Assembly (NCBI GenBank): GCA_014529385.2 | Contig: CM043971.1 | Location: 93,278,840 to 93,342,839 of the forward strand | Origin: Adiantum capillus-veneris | Lineage: Eukaryota; Streptophyta; Polypodiopsida; Polypodiales; Pteridaceae | Direction of reading: 5' to 3' | DNA length: 64,000 nucleotides | Shown: positions 43,675-55,389 of the stretch, piece by piece | How positions within the stretch are numbered: position 1 is the stretch's first letter | Layout: the number at the start of each line of letters is the position of its first letter | The notes under the pieces: model-generated | The model's database searches: none | Told to the model about the DNA's origin: nothing | Seen by the model: the letters and a program-made list of their open reading frames with translations, nothing else | Program-made: the position numbers and the translations under genes

Positions 43675-43890
43675 TGTCACACCAAGGGTAACCGGGTAGG
43701 GCCCAAATGGGAACATGGAACGAGGGCTCAACTCTATGTTGAGTTAAAGGCATTGTGCCTTTGCCCGAGGCTGAATGTTCGATGTCTTTGGCCACCCACT
43801 ATCCACTAACCACATATAGTGCACTTGTCTCCTCTTCCCTCTCCCTCACTGCATCGTGCATACACGCATCTGTGCACATGCACTCTTTCA
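43675..43890 (+). repeat. LTR (216 bp) between gypsy integrase remnant and a primer site
   Basis: Begins TGTCACACCAAGGG after a purine tract and ends CACTCTTTCA. It is followed by AT and a perfect initiator-Met primer site. The start is typical for plant chromovirus LTRs. No second copy of it lies in the window. Confidence 0.65.
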
Positions 43891-43892
43891 AT

Positions 43893-43905
43893 TGGTATCA
43901 GAGCT
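43893..43905 (+). other. Primer-binding site, initiator tRNA-Met
   Basis: TGGTATCAGAGCT follows the LTR end by two bases. What follows would be an element leader, not flanking DNA, so the LTR may be shared by two tandem copies. Confidence 0.75.
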
Positions 43906-44055
43906 GCGGTTTTTTGACTTGCTTCTTGATGCACATGCGAGGGCATCCCAACAAGCTCATTGTCTATGAACTTGGAGCTCCTGGCATGTGGAATCGAGCA
44001 CAGAGTGTAGCAGATCTAAGAGGTGATGGCTATGGATGCTTAACAAAGCTAGAGA

Positions 44056-44370
44056 TTCAAGAAGATCTCAAATTGAAGACCGGCATGCACAACCCCTCTT
44101 GGGCTTGGAGGGGAATATCTGTAGGAAATCAAGCAGAGAGGAATCGGCCATAAAAGCAAATCAAGAAGATCTAGAATTGAAGACTGGCATGCACATCTCC
44201 TCTTGGGCTTGGAGGGGGAATCTCTGTAGGAAATCAAGCAAGAGGAATAGGCCATAACAACAAATTCAAGAAGATCTCAAATTGAAGACCGGCATGCACA
44301 GCCCCTCTTGGGCTTGGAGGGGAATCTCTGCAGGAAATCAACCAGAGAGGAATCGGCCATACCGACCAAT
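44056..44370 (+). repeat. Three tandem copies of a 104-105-bp unit
   Basis: GAAGATCTCAAATTGAAGAC begins at 44061, with related starts at 44165 and 44270. Each unit contains TCTTGGGCTTGGAGGGG and GGAAATCAA. It lies in the presumed leader after the primer site at 43893. Open frames over it are by-products of the 104/105-bp period. Confidence 0.9.
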
Positions 44371-46553
44371 CGAGCTTGGAGCAGTTACAAAATAAATGGA
44401 CAAGGAATCGAGCTTGAGTGAAAAGGGGGGGCTCAAGAGCTAAATAATTGGGATCTCTATCCAATCTAGAGAATCTTAGTAGGAGCGAAATCAAGAAACA
44501 TGAGCTCATAGAATCTATAGCAGAGAATTGGGCAAAGTCTGCGGAGCTCATGTGTAGGGAATCAAAGTAGCAAGTGAATCGGGATTCTTCAATCAAGAAA
44601 CAAGGCTTGTTTGTGTGCATTGGAAAATCCAATCAAAGAATCTAGAAAACAAGGGGCAAAGCTCAGAGTGTGTAACCATGCATGAGGTTGGTGATGTATG
44701 TATTTCTCACCATTGTAGTCCTTGTTCATGTTTACTCCTTTACAAGCCTTCTTGGATGTGGCGCAACAACCATTTAAAGAACTTTGATGCCCTAGCCAAA
44801 GAGTTATCCTTGGTATCATGTAGTATGGTGTGCTTTTATTTTTAGAATAATATATAGAAGATCACGCACATACTCTTTTGTAAAGAGAAATTGTCTTAAA
44901 CTCAAGAGAGTTACAATGCTTTGGTTGAGAACTAGCTCTTTAATTGCAATATTTATATGCTAATACTTATCTTTAGAAGACAGTTTGAACTAAATTAGGT
45001 TGAAGATCACACCCATACTTTCTTGTAGAAAAGTTTTAAACACTTCCTGAAACTTCAAATAATGGCAAACATATTCAAGTATATATCAAGTTACAACATT
45101 GACATCATTACATTACATATAGCTTAAATTCCATAGTGCCCTTTAGCAAGAAAGGCATGGGCTTTAAGCGAAATCTTCTCTCTTATCATTCATGTGACAC
45201 AAAACCTCGTGTGTCAATAATAGTATTAGCATCTGCAATATCTACCATGCTAGCTAGCCATTGTGATATTCTACTAAAATTATTAGAATCCTTGTGCATT
45301 ATGAGAAAGGATAATTACATAAGTTTGCTTGCCCAAAATGTAAGAAACATGAAAATTTAGATACTTGATACAAAATGAACATACCTTATTTAGTGGAAGG
45401 AGATATCTTCCAAACAACTCTTCCTTCTTTACATGAAATCAAGTATGAGTTGCCTGAATTGGCTCCCTGATGTTTAACCTTCATACAAGATTCATATATA
45501 GACAACATCCAAATCCTTGTGAGAAATTCATTGACAAAATGCTCAAATTGATGCTTATAGTTCTCTTCTTTGTATTTCGTCTTGTGGCTACAAATTCTTT
45601 GATTCACATTCTCTTTGTGTTTATGTTTCTGCTCTCATCTTTTGATTGCTTGGACACAACATTCAAAGAGGAGGTGGATGCTCTTTTAGGGAGGAGATTC
45701 ATGATGACAGGCATGGTTTGAATCTCTTCCTTGCTTCATAACGACTCTTGGAAACCTCAACATGACTCTTCTTTCTTCTCTTTGAGAGAAACCCAAACTC
45801 TTCCAAGGTTTGAGCTACTCATGTTATCGAAGTTGTTTCATATATCTAAAGTGATATATTCCCTTCTCTAATTAGAAACACTAGAGAATTAGATTATGTA
45901 CAGGAAATAACAAGCATTATATGTGCTCTTTGAATGACTCCCTTCTTGCAATTTGCTAATTATTCAATGAAATTAATACATCTTTTTTCATGATTAAAAA
46001 ATTTCTTTTTTTAACCTCAATTCATCTCTTGATCTAGAAAGAGATAAACCTTTTGAGATTTTTAAATCTCTCATTGTGATGGTGAAATCTCTTAGGTTGA
46101 GCCACTCAATAGAAGAAGAAACTAACATGGACTATGATACAAATGTAATGTAATTTAAGTGATCAACTATCACCATCACTCAAAGATAATCAAAATAAGA
46201 GATTCCTAACATCATGTATAAAAAGATAATCGAGCCTACACGTGGAGACAATCAATAACTATAAGAAGCAACTTTAGAGAAAGGGAAAGAGAGATGACAC
46301 AGAGAGTTGGAACGACTGACTGGCCCATTCCATCGAGCTATTTGCATTACAGAAGCTTACACTCTAGCTAAATACGATCATCATACATCAACTTGCCCAT
46401 AAGGTGGCCTTTTCATTGTCCCAACATAATGGTCCTCTTTGATCAAGCCAACAATTTTGGCCTTAGTCTATGTTTCTGATCAGAAACATAGACTCATGGA
46501 GTCCTCTATTTGAAAAAGTGTCACCTTTTTCTTTCTTCGACATCTCTTCTTCC
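44371..46553. other. No recognisable gene
   Basis: AT-rich, probably decayed leader and older repeats. Short open frames (for example 45136-45360 and 45470-45721) carry no family motif. Confidence 0.4.
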
Positions 46554-46787
46554 CTCGGGGGCTTCACTATGTAGAGATCTTGTATAGCACGTGTGTTCAA
46601 GAGGTATTTATAAAACTCCCTATTCTACAGTTTATGAGGTATACAACGACCCCTTATGTACCAAAATTTTCACATTTGCAATTTAGAACACCCTTCTATA
46701 TGTATATTTTCTTTAAGTTCCTTATAGAATTAACCCCTTCTACTGAACTCACAAGCTATTCTACTTTTTTTTAGTGAACCCCCCAAG
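46554..46787. mobile_element. hAT-type MITE 3
   Basis: 234 bp. The ends CTCGGGGGCTTCACTA and, inverted, CTTGGGGGGTTCACTA are inverted repeats. Flanks CTTCTTCC (46546-46553) and CTTCTTCT (46788-46795) are an 8-bp target duplication with one mismatch. The interior GCACGTGTGTTCAAGAGG and TATTTATAAAACTCC parallel MITE 1 at 5715-5745, so they belong to one family. Confidence 0.78.
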
Positions 46788-49528
46788 CTTCTTCTTATTG
46801 TAGAAACTTCACAAAAACACACAAACTCTTAGAAACATGTGCATGCTTCTCTTTAGAAGAGTTTTTTTTACAAAGGTCTATACATGGTTCACCCATGGTA
46901 CACAAGTTCTTCATCTTCTCAAGGGTTGATCAAAATAATTGGTAGGCAAAAATGTTGCCACATGGAAAATATTAGACATGGTTAAAGCATGTAAGTGATA
47001 CCATAGATGTGTAGAGTTTGATGAGAGCTCATAGTACTTGTTCTCTTCATGTAGCATAATATAACATAGTGGAGTATATTAGAATGGAGATATTTGTGGG
47101 AGAGAGGGAGAGAAGAGTGAGCCTTTTTGAGAGGGAGAACCCTTGCTTTGCTAGTTGTGGTTAGCCTCTTATGTAGTAGTAATTCTTGTTTTTAACCTCT
47201 TTCGCTCGTCTATTAAAAAATGTTCAACATGAAAGTTGTAGTTCAACCACTTCTAGACATTTCCTTTAGTTCTTTACCCGCTACTTTCCTCTTGAGAAGT
47301 ATCCCCCACTCCTCTTTAAGAGGTGTAGCTGCATGGATAATTAGGGTTCCTCAAGCTCTCTTCAAGCTAGTCCACATCTCCCTTTTAATTAGCATTCCTG
47401 CACTTTTTTGGAGGCATTCATGACCCTTGTTTTAATCATTTTGGTCCCATAAAAACGCATTTGATTTTGAAAGGAATTCCGTTGGCACTTCTAAAGGTTG
47501 AATTATCATTTTCGCACCCTAACATCTTGAGATACAACTTATTGTTGGGGGTTTCCATCGTTGCATAGCTCCAATGACCAACAAAATTATCAATCCGGAG
47601 GGATGAGCTACCCGGCTAGGGCACGGAAACACTCACACGATTAGTGAGCTAATCATGGAAACCCGAATGGTGACTCTATGAGGTGAGTTTCTCGGCCTAT
47701 GGAGGAGCTAAACCACAATGATGGGCAATCTCCACATCCACTTCCCTCCAATCAACCCAATCACACACACTAACGATTGCAAGACGCACACAACACTAAT
47801 CCTATCATGCAACACACTAATCGCAAGCACACACACACAGATCTATCAAGCACCACACTCCAATCAAACCTACATGCACACACAAGCAAGAGAGGGAAAT
47901 CACATAAGATTAGAGAGGGATTAACCACTAATTAGTCACGATCTAGCTAATAAAAGCATCATTAGCAATCATAAGAAGCATGAGAGAGGCATAGTGAAAA
48001 AAATTAAGCATTGATTAGTGTCAATCAAGTCACATGAGCAAGGAGAAGCTCAAGGACTCCATAGCCACACACCTCAGGAGCTCTCACCAAAGAGTGCTCT
48101 CAATAAATGAGCTTGAGAACCCTAATTTCTTTTACACACTGCCTTACATACTTAGGGTAAAAATATGCAATGTCCGGGCACCCAAGGCCTTTAGGGCTCC
48201 ACCACTTATTGAATCTGCTACCTCGGCACACTAGCTGACATGTTATTTACAACTTGGAACTCCCATTGAACACGTAACACATTAAAATATTACAATGGCT
48301 TGGAATAAATCGGGAATTTACAATACATGACCATTTTGGGAAAATGTGGAAAATCTGTAACTCCAATCTTTACTACTTCTTTCTGTTGATCTTCGATATG
48401 CATCCGTACGTCTTTGGTCTTAGCAGCTTTTGGTAACTGACATTGACTCAGTTTACATCCCCCCTTCTGATTTTTGTGCCCGTCCTCGTGCACTATTGAA
48501 AAGTGTTCGTGGAGGCTGTGGAAGGTTTTGATTGGTTGTTGATGGGCTGATTTGATTGTCTTCGTTTGTCATTGAGTTTGTTGCATCATCTTGATTGGTA
48601 CGAATATATCTGATGTGAGAGATGATGTTGCATTTGTCCATTGTAATAGCATAATGATGAAGCTATTGTTTATTTATGAAAAGTATGTACAAGGAAAGTA
48701 GAATGATGAGGTTCTAAATTAGGGTCTAATACTTGGATGAACAAAGGGAAAAAACCAGTGGGAACAAAGTGCCTTTGGGATAAGAGCATTATTGCATGGG
48801 AAATATTAATAAAGTACTCTAGGTTATTTGTTGATAGATATGGAAATAAAAAGGCAGCAAATATGAGAGGGTAGCATGATGAAACATTGGTTTGCCTGTT
48901 GTATCCACTCAAGGTGCATAGGTGGAAGAAAAAAAGAGTGTCTAATGCATATGTCCAATGATGGGACATCCTATTTATGCATACACAGAAATGCATGGAA
49001 AATAATATGCTGTGCAAGAAGGATTTTGAGGGGTTCTTCACAAAGAGGGTGTAGCTATAAAATCATATGTCATGGCTTTGCAAACTGTCACCCCTTTAAG
49101 AATGATTTTTGTTGTCGAGGATATGTGCTCTCATCTTACTATGCACTATGCATGAGTGTTGGACTCTATGACACTCCACCAATTGTAAGTTAATATACTT
49201 TGACTCTTATGCTCATCTCATCCAGCATGAGCGACTTGACTTAGATATGCTCAAATCTTCTAGCTTGAGCATAAGCCTAATAACTACGACTCTTAGCACA
49301 GATTTTAATATGACTTGAAGCTTTGGGACTAATGCTTTGCTCATTTTATGGCTCAGCAGCCCGACTTTGACTATGCCAAAGAGTGTTTTTTGCACTCTGG
49401 AGACTTGACTTTTTGCATTCTTGTGCTTACTACAAACATTTCTTCAGGTAAAAGTAAGCTTGAATCCTCAAAAAGAGGATTAGTGAAGGACCAAGTTGGC
49501 ATTGAAGGTTTCTTTTGCCATACCTGTT
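46788..49528. other. No firm gene
   Basis: Mostly AT-rich. A block at about 47540-48240 has LTR-like traits (TGTTGGGGG start, AC-rich middle near 47750-47890), but no matching copy, target duplication or primer site was found. The minus-strand frame at 48453-48641 is unrecognised. Confidence 0.35.
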
Positions 49529-51804
49529 TTATAATCTTTGAATCTGTATTCTCGTGTCCTTCTTTGAAGACTCCATTATCTGTTTGATTCCCCAATTAGG
49601 CATGTTTGTATGAGTCTTTGATGTTGTTGTAGGCCTCTGTTGGCTGTCGACATCTGGCTTTTGACTAGGAGCATTGGAAGACTTAGGAATCCAAATCTCT
49701 TGATGACCTTTGTATCTCCATTGTTGACTTTGTAGAGCTCCAGGTCTTGTTGAGCTCTTGAGTTCTGCATGCAGGTCTGGTGTAGTTGCAATTGGCTTGT
49801 GGTTGACTGGTAGCCAAATCTTTGTATAACCTGTGTAGAATCCTTTTCCAAGAGGAAGATTCTTTGAGATCCATCTTTTTTCTCTATCCTCTTGAGATTT
49901 GTGGTTGACATTAGCATCTTTCACTGTTGTTCTATTGTATACCTGCTTCTTAGGTATCCTAGGATATTGTCGAGGTTGATACCTAATGGGCCTTCTTTCT
50001 TGGGAGGGACTTGAAGTTGCTTCTTATACCCTAACCTCCGGTTTTGGTATCTATATATATCTGTTACCTCTATAGTACTCCTGTTCCTTTAAGATCCATT
50101 GTGATGCTATCCATCCCATGTGTTTGTCTTTTTGTGTTGATTTTTTTTCTTTAATCCAAACCGGATCATTGAATTTGACTAAACTGCTCAAAACAATTAC
50201 TTTCTTGACTATCTTTTGCTTTCTTGAGTACTTTGGTTGATATACCTTTGATTTCTTGGATGGCTCCTTAGAGGTTTTAGTTGGGTGAGCATTTGACTTG
50301 AAATTTTGAAGAAGCTGATCCAAGAGAATCCTTTGATGTAGAGGTATATGAGGTCACACCTTTCGTGCTAATCGGTGGAAGTTCCACTTTATCTTGACCT
50401 TTGTTTGCAAGATTTGTCTCCGATTCTTGTGACTCTTGCAACTTTGATTCTAGCATTAACGGTACCTGTATCTACTACTTGTTATCTCTTGGAAAAGAGA
50501 GTATTAGCATTTTATCTTCTTTGTAGGCCTTATGTTGATCTAACCACTGATGTCCAAGGATGACATGTGCATGCATGTCTTTTTAAGACTTTACCTGCTC
50601 TTTATGATTTTGGATGCTAAGGGTAGCAACCATTTCTTCTTGACTTGTAGACTTACCCATGATTAAACTATTATCTGGCTTGCCCTGAGTAATTTCTATA
50701 ATGATCTGGATGTTATCTGCAACCATATTGAAATTTGCTTCTTTATCTAATAGAGCAATGCATCTGACACTTGCTCCTTTTATACTGTTGAGAACTACAA
50801 CTATTCTCATTGTTGGTTCTATTGAAGATCTTTGTCCTGATTTTTCCATGGTCTCATTTTGATCTAATTGTGTCTCTATGGAGGGTGGCTTGAGACTTTG
50901 TGTTCTGCTATGACTTACATCGGTTGATTTAGCTGGAAATGTCTGGATCTTTTGACTTCCTATTGCTTCTTGGTTGTCTCCAACCTTGTTCCTCTTTACT
51001 TCTAACTTTGGTGGCATTCTCTGCTAAATAGATTTCGTGGCTGCTCTTCGCGCCATTTGATCTGCAGTTGCTATTGCCTGATTTTGTTTAAGCTCTTTTG
51101 AAGTTTTGATTGATGGATATGAATCATCTTCAATACGATCTGCTTTGATATCAGTCTCCATTTGAAATGTGCTTGAGGACGTTGTGCTGTCGTTCGTGGG
51201 TGACCAGTCTTGGTCTTCATTCTTGGTTGTCTCTGAAGACTGCATCTTCATTGAGCTCTGTATCTCGAGGACCTTTTGGGCCATTGGCATTCCTATTATG
51301 ATGTCGTCTGGTATATCCTTTGTTGTGATCACGTGGAATTGGGCAGTAATTTTTTGTAAACTTACTTCAATGGTGGTGGAGATGATTCTCCAGCATTCTA
51401 CTCGTTTGTTTCCAGATATGTCAATGAATTCAGGAGCATCTTCCAGCTGTGGTTGGCCACATCTTTTCCAAGGGCAAAAAGACATGAGGTTCTTGTCTAG
51501 CTAAAAATCTAGCTTTACTTCTTTTGACATCTTTTCTTCATTTTCACCAACAATGTTACACTTGATCATCTCAAGATCTTTCTGTATTGCTTGCTTTTGT
51601 TGTGGCAGTGTCCTTTGTTTGAGCTTTATCTGCATTTTCTTTGCTTTGATCACCTGCTTCAATTGATGTTGACTCCATTGGTTTTAATATCGCACCTTTT
51701 TGCAATGGTTGAGCATTGTCTACCTGCATCTGAGTAACCTTTGATCTGAGAAGATCCATTGTACTGTCTGGCAGAATCTGTCTCTTTGGAGGAGATAAGA
51801 CCAT
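49529..51804 (-). pseudogene. Decayed retropepsin plus Trp-repeat module, minus strand
   Basis: Read from 51804 downward. A first retropepsin-like half, WKRCGQPQLEDAPEFIDI and AQFHVITTKDIPDDIIIGMP, lies at 51470-51280. A second, SVRCIALLDKEANFNMVADN (Asp codon at 50745-50747; D-K-E instead of D-S-G), continues after a TAA to HVILGHQWLDQHKAYKEDKM near 50560-50510. Basic Trp repeats follow: DPVWIKEKK, KRWISKN, TKIWLPVNH, QRWRYKG and QEIWIPKSS (50170-49680). The second domain plus tail parallels the post-integrase ORF at 18916-20265. Several stops and shifts make it dead. RT and integrase were not found beside it, so it may be a deleted LTR element. Confidence 0.65.
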
Positions 51805-52088
51805 ATTAGGTATTTTGGTAAAAATCTCACATTATGGGAATCTCCAAATCGACTGAATTCATGTAATTTGGGAATTTTCCACTTAAAGTGGGAAAAATTG
51901 AGGTGTGTGGCTAGTAAATAAAGTGAAAATCTCATAGGATTGTGGTGTTGATAAACACCAAAAGTCAAGAGGATGTACAACACATGTATTTGAATAATAA
52001 CTATAAATTACATAAAACAAAGGAAGATACAAAAAAGATTTTGTTTACAAATTGACTAGTATAGTCACAATAGAAGCTCCACATAATT
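51805..52088. other. Short intergenic stretch downstream of the transposase-like gene
   Basis: No gene seen. GGTGTTGATAAACACC near 51942 is a small hairpin that could belong to a 3' end; this is not established. Confidence 0.3.
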
Positions 52089-55000
52089 CTACTCCACATT
52101 TGATACCATATCTGAACTTTGATCCAAGTGTGGCTGATGTGCACGAGTGAGGCCTTCTTTGGCTTTTAGAGCATGTCTTTCTGGAATCTTTATTCTAGAA
52201 AATGGTCCTTCTTTGTTGGGTCTCCAGGACCAAACAATTGCATCTATAGTTTCCCACACTTGTGGGTCCTTATAGTTGACAGCCCAATAACCCTTCCAAC
52301 AATTACTGTAAGCTTGAGTATCTGTCATCCCACTTTTTCTCGTGCAAGGTGCCCAATATTGAATCAAGAGTTTTCTGTAGTTTGGTGATGTAGGCTCATT
52401 ATCAATGTCAGATAAAGCCATTGCAAGCCACACTGGATAGATTTCTGTGTCACTCGGAACAAGCATAAGAAAGTCACCTTGGTGCACATCAGACATAGGG
52501 TCAAACTCTTCCCTTGGCCTATCTCGTTGAGGCCCACAAAAATGATCGTTCAACTCTTCAAGGCCTAGGAATCTTTCTGCTCCTTGTTGCAAATTCATTG
52601 TAGTGCTTTGTAGGTGAGAATATTCTTGAGTTTTTGGCCAAAACATTTCATACAAGACTCCCTCTGATATGATTGCTTTTCCAATCTCTTCAATTACCTT
52701 ACTCCAATAATCTATCACGGGTCTATAATATCGCGGAATACTTGAACCATTACCTAAATTTTTCCAAAATTTTATATAGTTCTTTAGCCCCAAAATGACT
52801 TCTTCGTGGGCCTTGACATACTCCGCCATTTGTACTAGAGGTGGATCTCCATGTGGTAACATTGGCTTGCCTTCTGTGTCTGTTTTCCAAAGGCGAATAC
52901 TTCCACTCCAACTTGATACACCTACATGTGCCTTATATTGCATCATTGGTGTCTCATCCTGCATAAAGAACCTGAACTGAAGCGGTTTGGAATGTCCAAC
53001 AAGTATGTCTTGTCCATCACAAAGATAGCCATCACAATATTGCTTGAATCTTTGTGAGAAAAAATGGAGCTGGAGATGAAGATGAGCTGTTTCGTAATGT
53101 ATCCATCAAATGTGGCAAAGTATAGGTTTGTGTAACTCTCAACTTCTCTGAAAACCTACTAAACATGGCGTCTATGTCCTCATGTGTATGACCAACCATT
53201 AAAAATCCCAGCTGGATGGTTTTGAAAACACCCCTTGCAACAAGCATTGACAAATAGGCAAATAAGTATCGATTTTTGTTTTCCCCTGCACAATTATCCA
53301 ATTGTAGCAACAAGTTCTCTGGCAATCTGCGAAATGTTGACCCCAATTCCTCTTCTGCAATTTCTGACGACTGCACAATGGGCTCTTTTCCATCACTCAA
53401 GTTATGGTAGTCCAAAGCATCCCTTGAGTTCAAAGCATGTAGTAGTGAAATATTGCTCCTTGGAAGTCCATTTGTTACTAGATCACCAAGAGGATGCTTA
53501 TCTATCCTCTCGAGGTTATGTAAACAATTAGCAATTGAGCCAATTGTAAGATTTGGATCAGCTGGCCACAAACCATTCAAGACAAAGTGTCCGTAATGAC
53601 CTTCTCCATGTCCATGAGTGATCATGCCAATCAATGCCACCTGCAGATTATATCCTGAATCCACACCCTTGGGAACAATGCGTAATCTAGGAATGGCAGT
53701 CTTCTTTTGATCCATCTTATCATGGATTATGCATACATATTTTTGTGGTTGAGTTTCTGAATACGTGCGCCATGCATAATATAGGCTTCTGCAACTCTTT
53801 TGTTGTGCCATGTGAACTTCTCTCTCCCTCAAGAGAAGAGCTCTCTCTTCAAGAGAAGGCTTAGCTTCTAACCTTGCCTTGATTGAGCTACAAATATTGC
53901 ACTTAGAGAACTCACTCGTCTTTGTTAAAGTGACATGTGGGTACTCTGTTTTCCAAATTCTACCAAAAGAAGATTGGGATAGCTTCTTCTCATAGCCCAT
54001 TTGGTCAAGTGTCGTGTTGATTTCACATAAAATATCCACTTGTTTGTATGTTGATGGAATCACCAATTGAGTCTCTCTTGAGCCATCTTGCAGTGTTCTA
54101 CTTCTATGTGGCATCTTCTCAGAGTTGTTTTCCACAAACTCATTTAGTAGTGCTCTTGCTAAACTAGTATGTTGAAGTCCCCTTCTCAATGTACATGTGT
54201 TCCCATGTACATATTGGCGCACACCATTTTCAAAGTTCTCCTTGTATCGATAAAATGATGTCTTTGGTATTCCATGTAGCTCATACCATGCTCTACAACA
54301 AACAATAGAGCCATTTAGCCTGAATTGGTATCGTGACTTCTCGTCTTTCTGATAACATATAGAAAGAACATCATAAACAGAATTAGTGCGTGATTTTTGA
54401 GACTCTCCCCAAAATTGTTGTCGTAACCTTGTCACCATATCACGATCTACAAATTGGCAGCATTTTTGTGCACAACAATCAATGCATGATACCCTTTGAA
54501 TTGATTTGTTTGAAAGGTAAAAAGTCGAAGATGGTGCTGCTTTTGATTTTTGAGTCCTGTTCATGAAAGTGTATCATCTCTTTTTTGACAACTGGACAAC
54601 ATTACTCCCATCAAGTTTTTTTCCAACATTGCCATCGTTGGATACATCCTCATATGTAGCATGCATGCCATCAACAGGAACAAAGCGTTGTAATGGGCTC
54701 CCATTCAACATTGTTGTCTGCTTGATGGGCCACTTTAGCAAAGTGATGCTACCCACTTCAACCACATCATCAATGCTTGCATTTTCTCTTTCAATACCCA
54801 CACCCACACAATCAGGACCAAGTTCCTGAAAGTTGACATAATCATGTGGAAATACATATAAGATGGTCCCTTCATTCATGGTTTGCATCATTGTGTCATC
54901 TTTTAAAAGGACCCTCTGATTTCTCCAAGACTCTCGAATCATTGCTTCAAATTCTGGGCTTGTCATAGGTATTGCATCTGTAACTAGAGGATCAGAATGA

Positions 55001-55308
55001 TCATGTTCATCATCACCATTGTAGCTTTTGTGTGGATCAATTAAGTTCCCATTTAATACAAAAGATTGCAAAAGAAGCTTTGACCATCGAACAGCACTCC
55101 ATAATGAGCCTTGGAGAGATGAAGTATCCATTGTAGGAAAAGGTAGGACCACATCCTTCAAGCATTCCTCCACTAGTATGGAGACATTTCCCAGCCCTAT
55201 CTTTGTACCACCACAAGTGGAATCTGGATCTGTTCTACACACACAACCAATACCAACGATTTCATTGTCAAGTATCATATGTACTTTCTCCCCAGATTCG
55301 AAGTCCAT
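52089..55308 (-). pseudogene. Transposon-derived nuclease-like gene (DUF8039-like plus DUF7869-like), two lesions
   Basis: About 1,073 codons on the minus strand from ATG 55306-55308. Residues 1-120 (GIGCVCRTDPDSTCGGTKIG, VVLPFPTMDTS) resemble the DUF8039 domain of plant transposons. A TGA after VVQLSKKR (near 54575) is in frame with the next block. That block has Cys-rich SCIDCCAQKCCQFVD, a helical middle and, near 53300-53170, LLQLDNCAGENKNRYLFAYL and GFLMVGHTHEDIDAMFSR. These recall DUF7869 proteins, whose conserved Asp/His/Glu suggest an RNase H-like nuclease. A shift near 53057 (six T) leads to GHSKPLQFRFFMQDETPMMQ and a C-terminal BAH/Tudor-like region, FLMLVPSDTEIYPVWLAMAL. An acceptor-like TTACTTACAG precedes the ATG. 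Family names are from memory; activity unproven. Confidence 0.72.
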
Positions 55309-55389
55309 CCTGTAAGTAAAAAGATTACATTGTTAAATCCATAGTTATAGAAAAATACTCTTCAAACAAAAAATCATGCTACAACATGA

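Noticed and set aside
44036-44632. Overlapping open frames on both strands over the 105-bp repeats
   Set aside because: Caused by the period of the tandem repeat; no family similarity.
49529-51804. Endogenous pararetrovirus remnant
   Set aside because: Only retropepsin-like and Trp-repeat parts are readable. No coat-protein, movement-protein or RT motif supports a viral origin.
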